NCBI GenBank assembly: GCA_900319005.1
Contig: ONMV01000004.1
Span: 1 to 64,000 of the forward strand
Reading direction: 5' to 3'
Source of the DNA: an uncultured Bacteroidales bacterium
GTDB lineage: Bacteria > Bacteroidota > Bacteroidia > Bacteroidales > Paludibacteraceae
Length of the DNA stretch: 64,000 nucleotides
Shown: positions 40,789 to 48,802 of the stretch, in pieces
Layout of the letters: the number at the start of each line of letters is the position of its first letter
Position numbering within the stretch: the first letter of the stretch is position 1
Translations under genes and position numbers: made by a program
Notes under the pieces: model-generated
What the model saw: the letters and a program-made list of their open reading frames with translations, nothing else
What the model was told of the DNA's origin: nothing
The model's database searches: none

Positions 40789-43700
40789 ATGAGAAAACTT
40801 TATTCTCTCGTGCTATTGGCAGTAGGACTGCTGATCGGCACAAACGCCTGGGGACAGTTTAGTACTGTTCAACTGGTGAATCACACAAATCCTTCGGCAT
40901 CAAAGGGCTATGCGACCCTGCAGGATGCCATTGATGCCGTAGCACCGGGTGATACGGCTACCATTACTCTGTTGGAGGAACAAAACCTGACAGCTTCTAT
41001 TGTTATCCCTAATGCTGTAGGTGAGTCTGCACAGACTTTCGCTGCACGTGGAAAAGTAGTAGGCCGTCAGCCGCAACGCATTTGCCTCAACCTTAACGGC
41101 AATGACATTGTAGGCGATGGTGCTTTAAATCAATGCTGTATTGCTCTTTTAAAAGGCGTACTACACATTACAGGTGAAGGCGAAATTATAAAACAAGGAA
41201 CAGAAAAAGGTAGCTATAGCGGTTGGGGACGTGCTGCGATTGCTGTTAGTGGTGCTCCTGGTGATAAAAAGACCCCTGATAATGATCACTCTAAAGATGG
41301 TTGGTGGTCAACCCTTATCATTGATGAGAATGTAAAAGTAACAGCTCCGGATAATTTCCAATCCGTAGGTCTTGCGATTATGAATATTGGTGGTTACATT
41401 GGTAATTCATTTTACAATAACCAAAATACTCCCGCCTTTATCGGAGTTAGACAAAAAAGTACCACTAATAACCCCACAACAGATGCCGATGATAAATTAG
41501 GTTATCAGTGTTATAATTCAACCACAGCTGCCACAATACCTGATGCTATAGATCTTATGTGGTCTCGTAGTAATTTGAATGTTTCCGGAAAAAGCAAAGA
41601 GCAAGGTTCTGCATTTGGTGTTCGAGTTGTAGTGAAGGGCGAGATTTATGGTATGAACCGTGGTATCTTTGTATATGGAAACATAAATCAGAAACCGGAC
41701 GATTTTCCCGTAATTCAATCTGGAGAATCTCATAAAGAGACAAGAACTCGTTACACGATTGGTAATGATCATCCTTATTATTACGAGCACTACTTCCCGT
41801 GGATTACAATAGAGAAGACGGCTAAGGTACGCTGTAAGGATTCCGGTACTGATGATCAAGAGTCTGGTGGTATTTATGCAGCTGGTTGGGCTGTTTGGGA
41901 TATCAGCGGTGAGGTATATGGTCAGAATGGTATGTTCATTAGAAGTGGTGATATCAAACTGAATGATGCGAATGTCTATTCTCGGGATAATTCATATGGT
42001 AATGATGGTTGGAGAAATGGCAATGTTGCCGGAAACGGTATCTTTATTACGACGGATCAAGGATATGCCAATGACACTAAAGTAGAGGTGAATGGTGACT
42101 CCAGAATTGCTGGTAACGGTGGTGCTGCAATCGTAGAGGTAGTAGCTAGTACAGGGACCACACCGGACGTAAAAAATATCACGATTAATGGCGGTACTAT
42201 CGAGGGTGGCTCCACAGGTGCTATCATGGTAACTGAAAAAACAGGAGATAATACCGTTGCATACGGTGGTACCAATATTACCGGCGCAACAAAAAAAGGT
42301 GGTACTGAATCATCCGTAGCAGCAACAGGTACGTACGCTACTGAAGTTACCGATCCTCAAACTAACAAAACCACTATTGTCATCAGCGATCTTGGAGCAG
42401 GTAATTCGGTTGAGACAGTTACTGAAAATCTTGCTCAAACGACGGAAGACTATGTAAAATGGACCGGTACCGCTGATCAGTACATATTGACAGATATGAC
42501 TTTGGAATACCTTGAAATGAACCCGAGTCCGGCAGTTGCTCAGAAAATTTATGTAGGTGATGCTACTTACCAGGCTACGCTGACTGTAGACCGTGTTGTA
42601 ATGGGGGCGCTGGCTCAGATCATCGTTGCTCCGGGTTCAAGCTTGGTTGTAAAAGGCGAGGATGGTATCGTTGCTCCGAATGTAAATAACATCGTGCTGA
42701 ATTCTACCGCTACTAAACAGGCTTACTTCCTCTTTAACCCGAATGTTTCTTCTAACAAGTATCCGAAAGCTACTGTAAAGTTGACTTCTAAGGCATACAA
42801 AAAAGGAGAAGACAACTATGCTTGGCAGCGTTTTGCTGTTCCTACTCATTTCTCTAATGACGAGGCAAAGATTCTGCATCGTAATGACATGGAATACGAT
42901 AAGGTAACATATCCGACCGCTATCTACAAACGTGTTTACTCGCCTGATGGTTGGCAAGTGTTGGCACCTGCTGCTAATGATGCATTCGAGCCGTTTATGT
43001 GCTACAACATGACAACTAATGTTGGTACTAAAAACCCTGTATATACTTTCAAATGTGAGTTGGCTGGTAATGTAAATGCAGAGTTGCCTATCGTAGGTGA
43101 GAAATGGAACTACTATGGTAATAGTTACACAGCTCCGATTTACTTGGCAAGTATGCTTCCTGATCTCCCTGCTCATATCTCGAAGATCGTATATGTTCAC
43201 AATGGCGAAGAAGACAAATGGGATGCAGTATCATTAGCCGATGCAGAGGAAGATGAAATGCTTCAATCGCGTATTATGCCAATGCAAGCATTCGTATTCC
43301 GCAAACAAGCAGATGCAGCAAGTTCTACTCTTAAATATAAAGAATGGATCTACGATCCGGCTATTGCTGATCCGGCATTGGCACCTGCTCGTCACGCAAA
43401 TGTTGCTAAAGATTACCAACGTGCATCTATCGTAATGCAGGCAGAGGAAGGTTCACAAGAGATGGTTAAACTCTATCTTGGCTCTAACTTTGACAATGCA
43501 TATAATGATGGTTACGATGTAGAAAAACTGATGAGCGAGAATCATTTCAATATGTTTATTGCTGCTGAAGAGGGCAATATGGCTCGTTTGGCATCCGACA
43601 ACATCGAGAACATTGCTATCGATATGCAAACCAAGGAAGCTACATCCTATACAATGAGCTTTAAGAATGTAACTCTTGAGGGTTATGCAATTAAAGACAA

Positions 43701-43947
43701 TGTAACCGGCACAACTGTGGAAATCGCCGAGGGTAATTTCTATCACTTCTCTACTCTTGCTAATGCAAATGTAGAAGGTCGTTTCGAGGTTGTTCCTGTT
43801 GCTAAAATGCCGACCGCTATTGAGAATACTGAGGTAAAAGCTAACGCTAAGGGTATCTTTACGCTCACTGGTCAATATCTCGGAGAGGACTTTAATGCCA
43901 TTCCTGCAGGCATCTACATCGTTAATGGTAAGAAAATGGTTAAATAA
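40789..43947 (+). CDS. Large secreted beta-helix-like protein with T9SS-associated C-terminus
   Basis: A signal peptide (YSLVLLAVGLLIGTNAWGQ) leads a 1052-residue protein. Residues 20-560 look like a right-handed parallel beta-helix (GYATLQDAIDAVAPGDTATI, then ITGEGEIIKQGTEKG, VNGDSRIAGNGGAAIVEV, ITINGGTIEGGSTGAIMV), as in pectate-lyase-fold adhesins. A domain near the end (FDNAYNDGYDVEKLMSENHF, then NVTLEGYAIKDN, GNFYHFST, GRFEV) is of a kind common before T9SS sorting signals and is shared with the gene at 44122. The last residues (LTGQYLGEDFNAIPAGIYIV, then NGKKMVK) are a T9SS-like C-terminus. It is followed 7 bp later by a tiny peptide gene. It is likely a surface adhesin or secreted structural protein. 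Confidence 0.8.
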   Translation: MRKLYSLVLLAVGLLIGTNAWGQFSTVQLVNHTNPSASKGYATLQDAIDAVAPGDTATITLLEEQNLTASIVIPNAVGESAQTFAARGKVVGRQPQRICLNLNGNDIVGDGALNQCCIALLKGVLHITGEGEIIKQGTEKGSYSGWGRAAIAVSGAPGDKKTPDNDHSKDGWWSTLIIDENVKVTAPDNFQSVGLAIMNIGGYIGNSFYNNQNTPAFIGVRQKSTTNNPTTDADDKLGYQCYNSTTAATIPDAIDLMWSRSNLNVSGKSKEQGSAFGVRVVVKGEIYGMNRGIFVYGNINQKPDDFPVIQSGESHKETRTRYTIGNDHPYYYEHYFPWITIEKTAKVRCKDSGTDDQESGGIYAAGWAVWDISGEVYGQNGMFIRSGDIKLNDANVYSRDNSYGNDGWRNGNVAGNGIFITTDQGYANDTKVEVNGDSRIAGNGGAAIVEVVASTGTTPDVKNITINGGTIEGGSTGAIMVTEKTGDNTVAYGGTNITGATKKGGTESSVAATGTYATEVTDPQTNKTTIVISDLGAGNSVETVTENLAQTTEDYVKWTGTADQYILTDMTLEYLEMNPSPAVAQKIYVGDATYQATLTVDRVVMGALAQIIVAPGSSLVVKGEDGIVAPNVNNIVLNSTATKQAYFLFNPNVSSNKYPKATVKLTSKAYKKGEDNYAWQRFAVPTHFSNDEAKILHRNDMEYDKVTYPTAIYKRVYSPDGWQVLAPAANDAFEPFMCYNMTTNVGTKNPVYTFKCELAGNVNAELPIVGEKWNYYGNSYTAPIYLASMLPDLPAHISKIVYVHNGEEDKWDAVSLADAEEDEMLQSRIMPMQAFVFRKQADAASSTLKYKEWIYDPAIADPALAPARHANVAKDYQRASIVMQAEEGSQEMVKLYLGSNFDNAYNDGYDVEKLMSENHFNMFIAAEEGNMARLASDNIENIAIDMQTKEATSYTMSFKNVTLEGYAIKDNVTGTTVEIAEGNFYHFSTLANANVEGRFEVVPVAKMPTAIENTEVKANAKGIFTLTGQYLGEDFNAIPAGIYIVNGKKMVK

Positions 43948-43954
43948 GATATCT

Positions 43955-44095
43955 ATGAAGGAAATAATTTATAGTGCTCCTACGGTAGAAGTCATCAATA
44001 TTCAGGCATTATCATGTTTGATGGAATCCGGTCCAGACACGGACAATCCTAATGCTTCTAGTACGGATTTCGGAGCTCCTAAGAGAGTGTTTTAA
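43955..44095 (+). CDS. 46-residue peptide of a small Bacteroidales family, copy 1
   Basis: This short gene lies between two secreted-protein genes and reads MKEIIYSAPTVEVINIQALS, then CLMESGPDTDNPNA and a basic end (APKRVF). It shares the pattern 'MK-x-x-Y-x-AP-(T/S)-x-E-x...LM' with the peptide at 45463. It has no signal peptide or membrane helix. Similar short peptides beginning 'MKK-Y--P--EV' are, from memory, frequent in Bacteroidales genomes next to surface-protein genes. The function is unknown; a conserved leader with a variable, Gly/Asp-rich tail is also the layout of modified-peptide precursors, but no modifying enzyme is nearby. An internal start upstream in the same frame (43895) is less likely. 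Confidence 0.7.
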   Translation: MKEIIYSAPTVEVINIQALSCLMESGPDTDNPNASSTDFGAPKRVF

Positions 44096-44121
44096 TGTAT
44101 AACTTTAAAAACAATAATATT

Positions 44122-45447
44122 ATGAACAAAATTCTTTCAGTGTTTTGCATGTGTGCAATGGCACTTCAGGTTTTTGCCGCACCTAATTATACGGCAAAAG
44201 CGAAGATAACTATCACTTCTGCTAATGCAGATGCAAAAACCATTACACTTCGCCAAGCGGCTACTTTCTCGGATGGTTACGATGATGGTTATGATGCAGA
44301 AGGTCTTGGTAGCGATCTCTATGTTATTGCCTCAAACAACAGCCACTGGCAGCAATGGGCAACCAATAACTTAGACGGAGCTATAATTGGCTTTAAAAGT
44401 GGCATAGACGAGACTTACACGATTACCGTTTCTAATGTTGCTGGTTCTGAGACCCTTTACCTATGGGATTGGGATTTCAAATCGTATGCTTTGACAGAAG
44501 GTGCTTCGTACACTTTTGACGCTGAAGCTAACGCAACTATCGAGAATCGTTTCTCTATTCACAAAGTTGTTCCCGTTCAGTTGAAGGGAGAGATGGTTGG
44601 TACTGACTGCGGTGCTAACCAAAATGAGTGGTGCGATGAGGCTTTGACAGTAAGTGCAAACAACGAGACTGCCAGCTATTCTCAAAACATCACAGCCGGT
44701 TGGTATAACTTCGGTTTGTACATCAATGGTGTCTACAAGAACAACCATGCAGAATTTAGCCGTGATAACAACGAACAAGGCGGCTTCAGTTATGATGACC
44801 AGAATTCATGGATGTATGCTGACATTGATGGTGAGTACACCTTCACATGGAACTATGCTACCCAGAAGTTGACCATCACCTTCCCTGCAGCTCCGGCTCC
44901 GACTTATGAGACTTCGGTTACTACCAATGCCAAAGGTTTGGCTACCTTCTCGTACGATTCTGACTTGCAGGCTGTTGAGAATGATGTAAAACTCTACAAG
45001 GGCGATCTGAATGGTAATGTATTGGATTTGGCTGAAGTGAACTATGTTAAGGCTAACCAAGGTGTTATCGTTTACGGTGCCGCCAACACTACCTATCATT
45101 TCAATGTAGGAACTGGAACCTCTGATTTCACCGGTAACGAACTCCTCCCCGCTTCTGCATGGGATTATGCAGCACAGGATGGTTATAGCATCTATGTTTT
45201 GAGCGGTAACATGCTGTATCTCTATGAGGGAGATCAAATGAAGCCGAACAAAGCGTTCTTGAAGGTTAACCAGAATCCGATTTCAGGCAATGCTCCCGCT
45301 CGTATCTCCATGCGCTTTAATGGAACGCAAGACGTTGAGAACGCTGAAGTTGAGGATGCAAAGGCTGTTAAGTTCGTTGAGAACGGCGAGATCTTCATCC
45401 GCCGTGGTAATGAGGTTTACAACCTCCAAGGTCAAATTGTAAAATAA
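44122..45447 (+). CDS. Secreted protein sharing a T9SS-associated domain with its neighbour
   Basis: The start at 44122 gives a signal peptide (ILSVFCMCAMALQVFAA). Residues 25-155 (FSDGYDDGYDAEGLGSDLYV, then IASNN, NVAGSETLYLWDWDFKSYAL, ENRFSIHKV) match the C-terminal domain of the protein at 40789, here placed at the N-terminus. A middle beta-sandwich follows (AGWYNFGLYINGVY, then YADIDGEYTFTWNYATQKLT), and the C-terminal signal is FVENGEIFIRRGNEVYNLQG plus QIVK, like that of the gene at 38461. It is probably cotranscribed with the upstream secreted protein and both peptides. The function is unknown. Confidence 0.8.
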   Translation: MNKILSVFCMCAMALQVFAAPNYTAKAKITITSANADAKTITLRQAATFSDGYDDGYDAEGLGSDLYVIASNNSHWQQWATNNLDGAIIGFKSGIDETYTITVSNVAGSETLYLWDWDFKSYALTEGASYTFDAEANATIENRFSIHKVVPVQLKGEMVGTDCGANQNEWCDEALTVSANNETASYSQNITAGWYNFGLYINGVYKNNHAEFSRDNNEQGGFSYDDQNSWMYADIDGEYTFTWNYATQKLTITFPAAPAPTYETSVTTNAKGLATFSYDSDLQAVENDVKLYKGDLNGNVLDLAEVNYVKANQGVIVYGAANTTYHFNVGTGTSDFTGNELLPASAWDYAAQDGYSIYVLSGNMLYLYEGDQMKPNKAFLKVNQNPISGNAPARISMRFNGTQDVENAEVEDAKAVKFVENGEIFIRRGNEVYNLQGQIVK

Positions 45448-45462
45448 CAGGAGGACACGATT

Positions 45463-45597
45463 ATGAAAAAGAATTATATTGCTCCATCCACGGAGATGGA
45501 AACATGGGCTTCTATGGGTTTGATGCAAGATCCCGTTATCGGTGTAGCTACCGGTTCAGGTGGTACTCCCACGGTTGACTATGACAATATCGACTAA
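45463..45597 (+). CDS. 44-residue peptide of a small Bacteroidales family, copy 2
   Basis: The gene starts 15 bp after the secreted protein, with a purine-rich aggagg shortly before the ATG. It reads MKKNYIAPSTEMETWASMGL, then MQDPVIGVATGSGGTPTV and YDNID. The first 20 residues align with the peptide at 43955 (Y-x-AP-(S/T)-x-E, then a hydrophobic LM), while the tails differ. Position is conserved too: each peptide follows a secreted-protein gene. It is too short for most gene finders. Confidence 0.7.
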   Translation: MKKNYIAPSTEMETWASMGLMQDPVIGVATGSGGTPTVDYDNID

Positions 45598-45662
45598 TTA
45601 TCCGCACGGATAAAAAGAACCCCACGCTATGACGTGAGGAATTAGAAAAAGTTTTTTTGTTG

Positions 45663-45692
45663 GACGTCCTTCGTTGTGAAACGAGGGACGTC
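45663..45692. terminator. Hairpin after the peptide gene, probable terminator
   Basis: gacgtccttcgtt-gtga-acgagggacgtc is a 13-bp stem with one G-T pair, followed by gtttgtt. A T7 run lies just before it (45652-45658). Confidence 0.55.
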
Positions 45693-45779
45693 GTTTGTTA
45701 TATCCCCGATCAGACTATCTTTCCCTTTATACTTTCCCTTGTATAATGATTGTATTCTAATTAATATACAACGTAAAAG

Positions 45780-45807
45780 AAAAAGCGACTTGTGTGAGTC
45801 GCTTTTT
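45780..45807. terminator. Bidirectional terminator between convergent genes
   Basis: aaaaagcgact-tgtgtg-agtcgcttttt has A and T runs on both sides. It separates the peptide operon from the minus-strand membrane-protein gene. Confidence 0.8.
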
Positions 45808-45818
45808 CTATTCTTGTT

Positions 45819-46331
45819 TTATCGTACGCGAAGAGTTTGGCGAACAATGGTAGAACCGAGCCAGGCAACTAAGACAGCCCCTGTGGGAAGCCACGCAGAG
45901 AGGTTGGAAAGGATTGAGAATTGGTAATTGACAATTGAGAATTGATAGAGTACAACTACCCAGATAGCAATGGTAGCTATCCCGATGAGCGTTGCGCAAA
46001 AGACCCGCAGGTTGAATAAGTTCCGATAGAATAGATAACCCCATATCGGGAGAATAAGGAAAAGCACCGACGGCAACCAATAAGCAGCGATACCAAGCAA
46101 CAATGCCATCCGAAAACATGGTTCCACAGCATTCCCGTGTCTCGGGATATGATGGACAATCATCACACCTATCCACGCCATAAAGGCAGGAAGGTAGTTG
46201 AAAGTTGAGAATTGAAAATTGATAATTGAAAGGTGATTCAATAACCAAGGCAGTGCGCAAACTACCCCTGCCAATAGCCAAAAGACTATCGGCAGGGTGT
46301 GATAGAGAATATTTTGTGTGCTGCGCTTCAT
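45819..46331 (-). CDS. Small polytopic membrane protein with two in-frame heptad inserts
   Basis: The start at 46331 (MKRSTQNILYHTLPIVFWLL) gives a 170-residue protein with about five membrane helices (IVFWLLAGVVCALPWLL, AFMAWIGVMIVHHIP, MALLLGIAAYWLPSVLFLIL, VFCATLIGIATIAIWVVVLY, AVLVAWLGSTIV). I do not recognise a family. Two heptad arrays are inserted in loops between helices: LSIINFQFSTFNY (46195-46231) and FSIVNYQFSILS (45913-45947). Its 5' spacer up to the M3 peptidase stop is a family B element. Confidence 0.65.
   Translation of the reverse strand: MKRSTQNILYHTLPIVFWLLAGVVCALPWLLNHLSIINFQFSTFNYLPAFMAWIGVMIVHHIPRHGNAVEPCFRMALLLGIAAYWLPSVLFLILPIWGYLFYRNLFNLRVFCATLIGIATIAIWVVVLYQFSIVNYQFSILSNLSAWLPTGAVLVAWLGSTIVRQTLRVR
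45913..45947. repeat. Heptad repeat family A inside the membrane protein, copy 1
   Basis: Heptads of caattct/caattat type on the coding strand are read as QFSIVNYQFSILS, between two membrane helices. Confidence 0.85.
46195..46231. repeat. Heptad repeat family A inside the membrane protein, copy 2
   Basis: Five heptads are read as LSIINFQFSTFNY, between the first two membrane helices. Confidence 0.85.
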
Positions 46332-46481
46332 GTTTATTGACGATTGACAAATGAACACTTTTCCGATTTACGAGTTATTGACGAATTATTTTTTTATTGA
46401 CGATTTACCATACGATGAACAATCGTAAATTTCTTTCAATTGAACAATCAATCGTACCTCGTCAATCGTCCAATCGTCAAT
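46332..46481. repeat. Spacer-filling inverted heptad element (family B), copy 3
   Basis: ttgacga and cgattta words run from the membrane-protein start to the stop of the M3 peptidase gene. The 37-bp core (46445-46481), identical to copies 1 and 2, touches the first base of that stop codon. Confidence 0.9.
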
Positions 46482-48580
46482 TATTCAATAAATCCTTTCC
46501 GGCGAAGGAGGTTATTAGGATCTGCCTCTTTGCCGCGGAACTCGAGATAGAGCTCTTGGGCGTCACGTGTACCACCTTGCTCCAAGAGGTGACGGAAACG
46601 CTTAGCCGTCTCCGGCTCGAAGAGGTTGCCTGTCTCCTTGAAGGCGGCAAAGGCGTCCGCATCCAGCACAGCTGCCCATGTATAGCTGTAATAACCGGCT
46701 TCGTAACCCGTAGTAAAAATATGGTTGTAGAACGTCGGACGGTAACGGACGATGATCTCGTCAATCATGCCCATCTTGTCAAGGCTCGCTTTCTCAAAAG
46801 CGTTGACATCCAGTCCTTCGGCACTCGTCAGCTCGTGGAAATCCATATCGAGGATGGAAGCGGAGAGGAGTTCGGTCGTTATAAAGCCTTGGTTGAACTT
46901 ACCGGCAGCATTGATCTTCGCAATCAGACTGTCGGGAATCACTTCGCCTGTCAGGTAATGAAAAGCATAGGTCTTGAGCACCTCCGGCTCGTACGCATAG
47001 TTCTCCATGAACTGAGACGGCAGTTCCACAAAGTCACGCGGCGTATTGGTGCCGCTCAGGCTCTTATAGTGCGCTTTGGAGAGGAGTCCGTGCAGCGCGT
47101 GACCGAACTCATGGAACAGGGTCTCTACATCGTCCATAGAGAGGAGCGACGGATTGCCTGCGGTGGGCTTGTTGAAGTTACCTACATTGATGATCACCGG
47201 ACGATGATCCACGCCCTCTGCATCAATATACTGCGGCAGGATATTGTTCATCCATGCGCCCGGGCGTTTGCCTGCACGCGGGAAATAATCGGTATAGAGA
47301 ATGCCGACGAACGTACCGTCCGCCTCCGTTACCTTGAAGACCTCTACCTCTTTGTTATACACCGGCATGTTTTTGAGCGGCTCGAACTGCAGACCATAGA
47401 GCTTGGTAGCTACACCAAACGCACCTTTGCGGACGTTGGAAAGCTCGAAATACGGCTTGATCTCTTCCTCGTCGAGGGCATATTTGGCCTTACGCAGTTT
47501 CTCTGCGTAGTACCACCAATCCCAAGGTTGAAGGGCTTCGCCGGGCAGATCCTCGTCCAAGAGTTTCTGGAGTTCGGCAGCTTCGCGTTTGGCAGCTTCG
47601 AGAGAGGGAGCCCATACGGATTGCAGGAAAGCATCGACGGTCTGATGGTCTTTCGCCATACAATCTGCGAGGATGTAGTCCGCAGCGTTGTCATAACCGA
47701 AGAGTTTGGCTTTTTCTATACGCAGTTCCATCTCGCGGATGATGACGGCTTTGTTGTCATTGTCGTTATCGTGGTTGCCACGCGTGGTATAAGCCATCAG
47801 CAGCTCTTTGCGCAGCTCGCGGTTCTCGCAGTATTGGAGGACCGGCGTGAAGGAAGTACGCTTGGGTGTAAAGAGCCATTCGCCCGGATGACCGGCAGCG
47901 GTCGCTTCCTCAGCGGCAGCAGCCTTAGCACTCTCCGGCAGACCTTTGAGTTCCGCTTCGTCTTTTACGAAATACTGATAGGCGTTAGTCTCGGCTACTA
48001 CGTTGTTGCCGAACTGGAGGGAGAGCAGACCCAACTCCTGGTTGATCTCTTTGAGACGCTCTTTCTTGTCTTCCGGCAGGTTAGCGCCGTTGTCCGCGAA
48101 AGTCTTATACGTCTCGGTAACGAGTCTCATCTGCTCGGAGTTGAGGCCTAACTGGTCACGCTGGTCATAGACGAATTTAACGCGCTGGAAGAGCTTGTCG
48201 TTCAGGATGATGCCGTCGCTCAACTCAGAGAGCATTGGGCTCACTTGCTCGGCGATCTCGTTCATTTCATCGTTACCGTCTGCCTCCAACACATTGAAGA
48301 ACACACCCTGTACGCGGTCCAGCAGAAGACCTGCGCGGTCGAGCGCCACAATCGTGTTCTCGAAGGTCGGTTCCGCTTCGTTATTGATGATAGCCTCAAT
48401 CTCCGCTTTGTTTTGGCGGATAGCCTCTTCAAAAGCAGGCAGATAGTGCTCTATTTTCACTTGGTCAAATGCCGGTACTCCGTATGGAGTCTTCGGCTGC
48501 TCCAACAACGGGTTGGTTTGGTTACATGCTAATAAACTCATAGCGATAAAGCTTAAAAGAAGTAAATTCTTTGTTTTCAT
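46481..48580 (-). CDS. M3 family metallopeptidase (peptidyl-dipeptidase Dcp-like) lipoprotein
   Basis: This is an oligopeptide-cleaving zinc peptidase. The start at 48580 gives a lipoprotein signal (LLLLSFIAMSLLAC), and the promoter 35 bp upstream excludes the longer frame. The zinc site FHEFGHALHGLLS is at about residue 475, with the M3 signature motifs (GKRPGAWMNNILPQ, DFVELPSQFMENYAYEP) around it, and the C-terminal FYNHIFTTGYEAGYYSYTWA is typical of Dcp. The length of 699 residues is normal. It is in the periplasm or on the membrane, anchored by lipid. Confidence 0.93.
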   Translation of the reverse strand: MKTKNLLLLSFIAMSLLACNQTNPLLEQPKTPYGVPAFDQVKIEHYLPAFEEAIRQNKAEIEAIINNEAEPTFENTIVALDRAGLLLDRVQGVFFNVLEADGNDEMNEIAEQVSPMLSELSDGIILNDKLFQRVKFVYDQRDQLGLNSEQMRLVTETYKTFADNGANLPEDKKERLKEINQELGLLSLQFGNNVVAETNAYQYFVKDEAELKGLPESAKAAAAEEATAAGHPGEWLFTPKRTSFTPVLQYCENRELRKELLMAYTTRGNHDNDNDNKAVIIREMELRIEKAKLFGYDNAADYILADCMAKDHQTVDAFLQSVWAPSLEAAKREAAELQKLLDEDLPGEALQPWDWWYYAEKLRKAKYALDEEEIKPYFELSNVRKGAFGVATKLYGLQFEPLKNMPVYNKEVEVFKVTEADGTFVGILYTDYFPRAGKRPGAWMNNILPQYIDAEGVDHRPVIINVGNFNKPTAGNPSLLSMDDVETLFHEFGHALHGLLSKAHYKSLSGTNTPRDFVELPSQFMENYAYEPEVLKTYAFHYLTGEVIPDSLIAKINAAGKFNQGFITTELLSASILDMDFHELTSAEGLDVNAFEKASLDKMGMIDEIIVRYRPTFYNHIFTTGYEAGYYSYTWAAVLDADAFAAFKETGNLFEPETAKRFRHLLEQGGTRDAQELYLEFRGKEADPNNLLRRKGFIE

Positions 48581-48614
48581 CTTTGTTATTTGGGTTTGTT
48601 GATAAATATGCGTG

Positions 48615-48646
48615 CAAAGGTACAATTTTTTTTTGAATTGCGCAAA
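48615..48646 (-). promoter_or_regulatory. Bacteroidota-type promoter for the M3 peptidase
   Basis: On the minus strand TTTG (48643-48646), 20 bp, TACCTTTG (48615-48622). Confidence 0.75.
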
Positions 48647-48683
48647 TATTTTTGCGTTAAGGGAACATTTTTTATGTAAAAAA

Positions 48684-48715
48684 TTTGCATATCTCGAAAA
48701 AAAGCAGTATCTTTG
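48684..48715 (+). promoter_or_regulatory. Bacteroidota-type promoter for the AAA/DUF4143 ATPase
   Basis: TTTG (48684-48687), 20 bp, TATCTTTG (48708-48715). In the leader the word gattttgtgattttaa is imperfectly repeated before the ATG at 48803. Confidence 0.75.
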
Positions 48716-48802
48716 CGCCAGATTTTGTGATTTTAAAGCAAAATTTTGTGCCGAGAATGTGATTTTAAGGCAGATTTTCACTTCGAAAATGTGATAAAAA
48801 CC

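Noticed and set aside
43895..44095. Longer version of the first small peptide starting at 43895
   Set aside because: The extra residues overlap the end of the secreted-protein gene in another frame and break the shared N-terminal motif that begins at 43955.
46397..48151. Long plus-strand open frame of 584 codons opposite the M3 peptidase
   Set aside because: It is the antisense shadow of a clearly conserved gene with an intact HEFGH motif, and has no start signals or family motifs.
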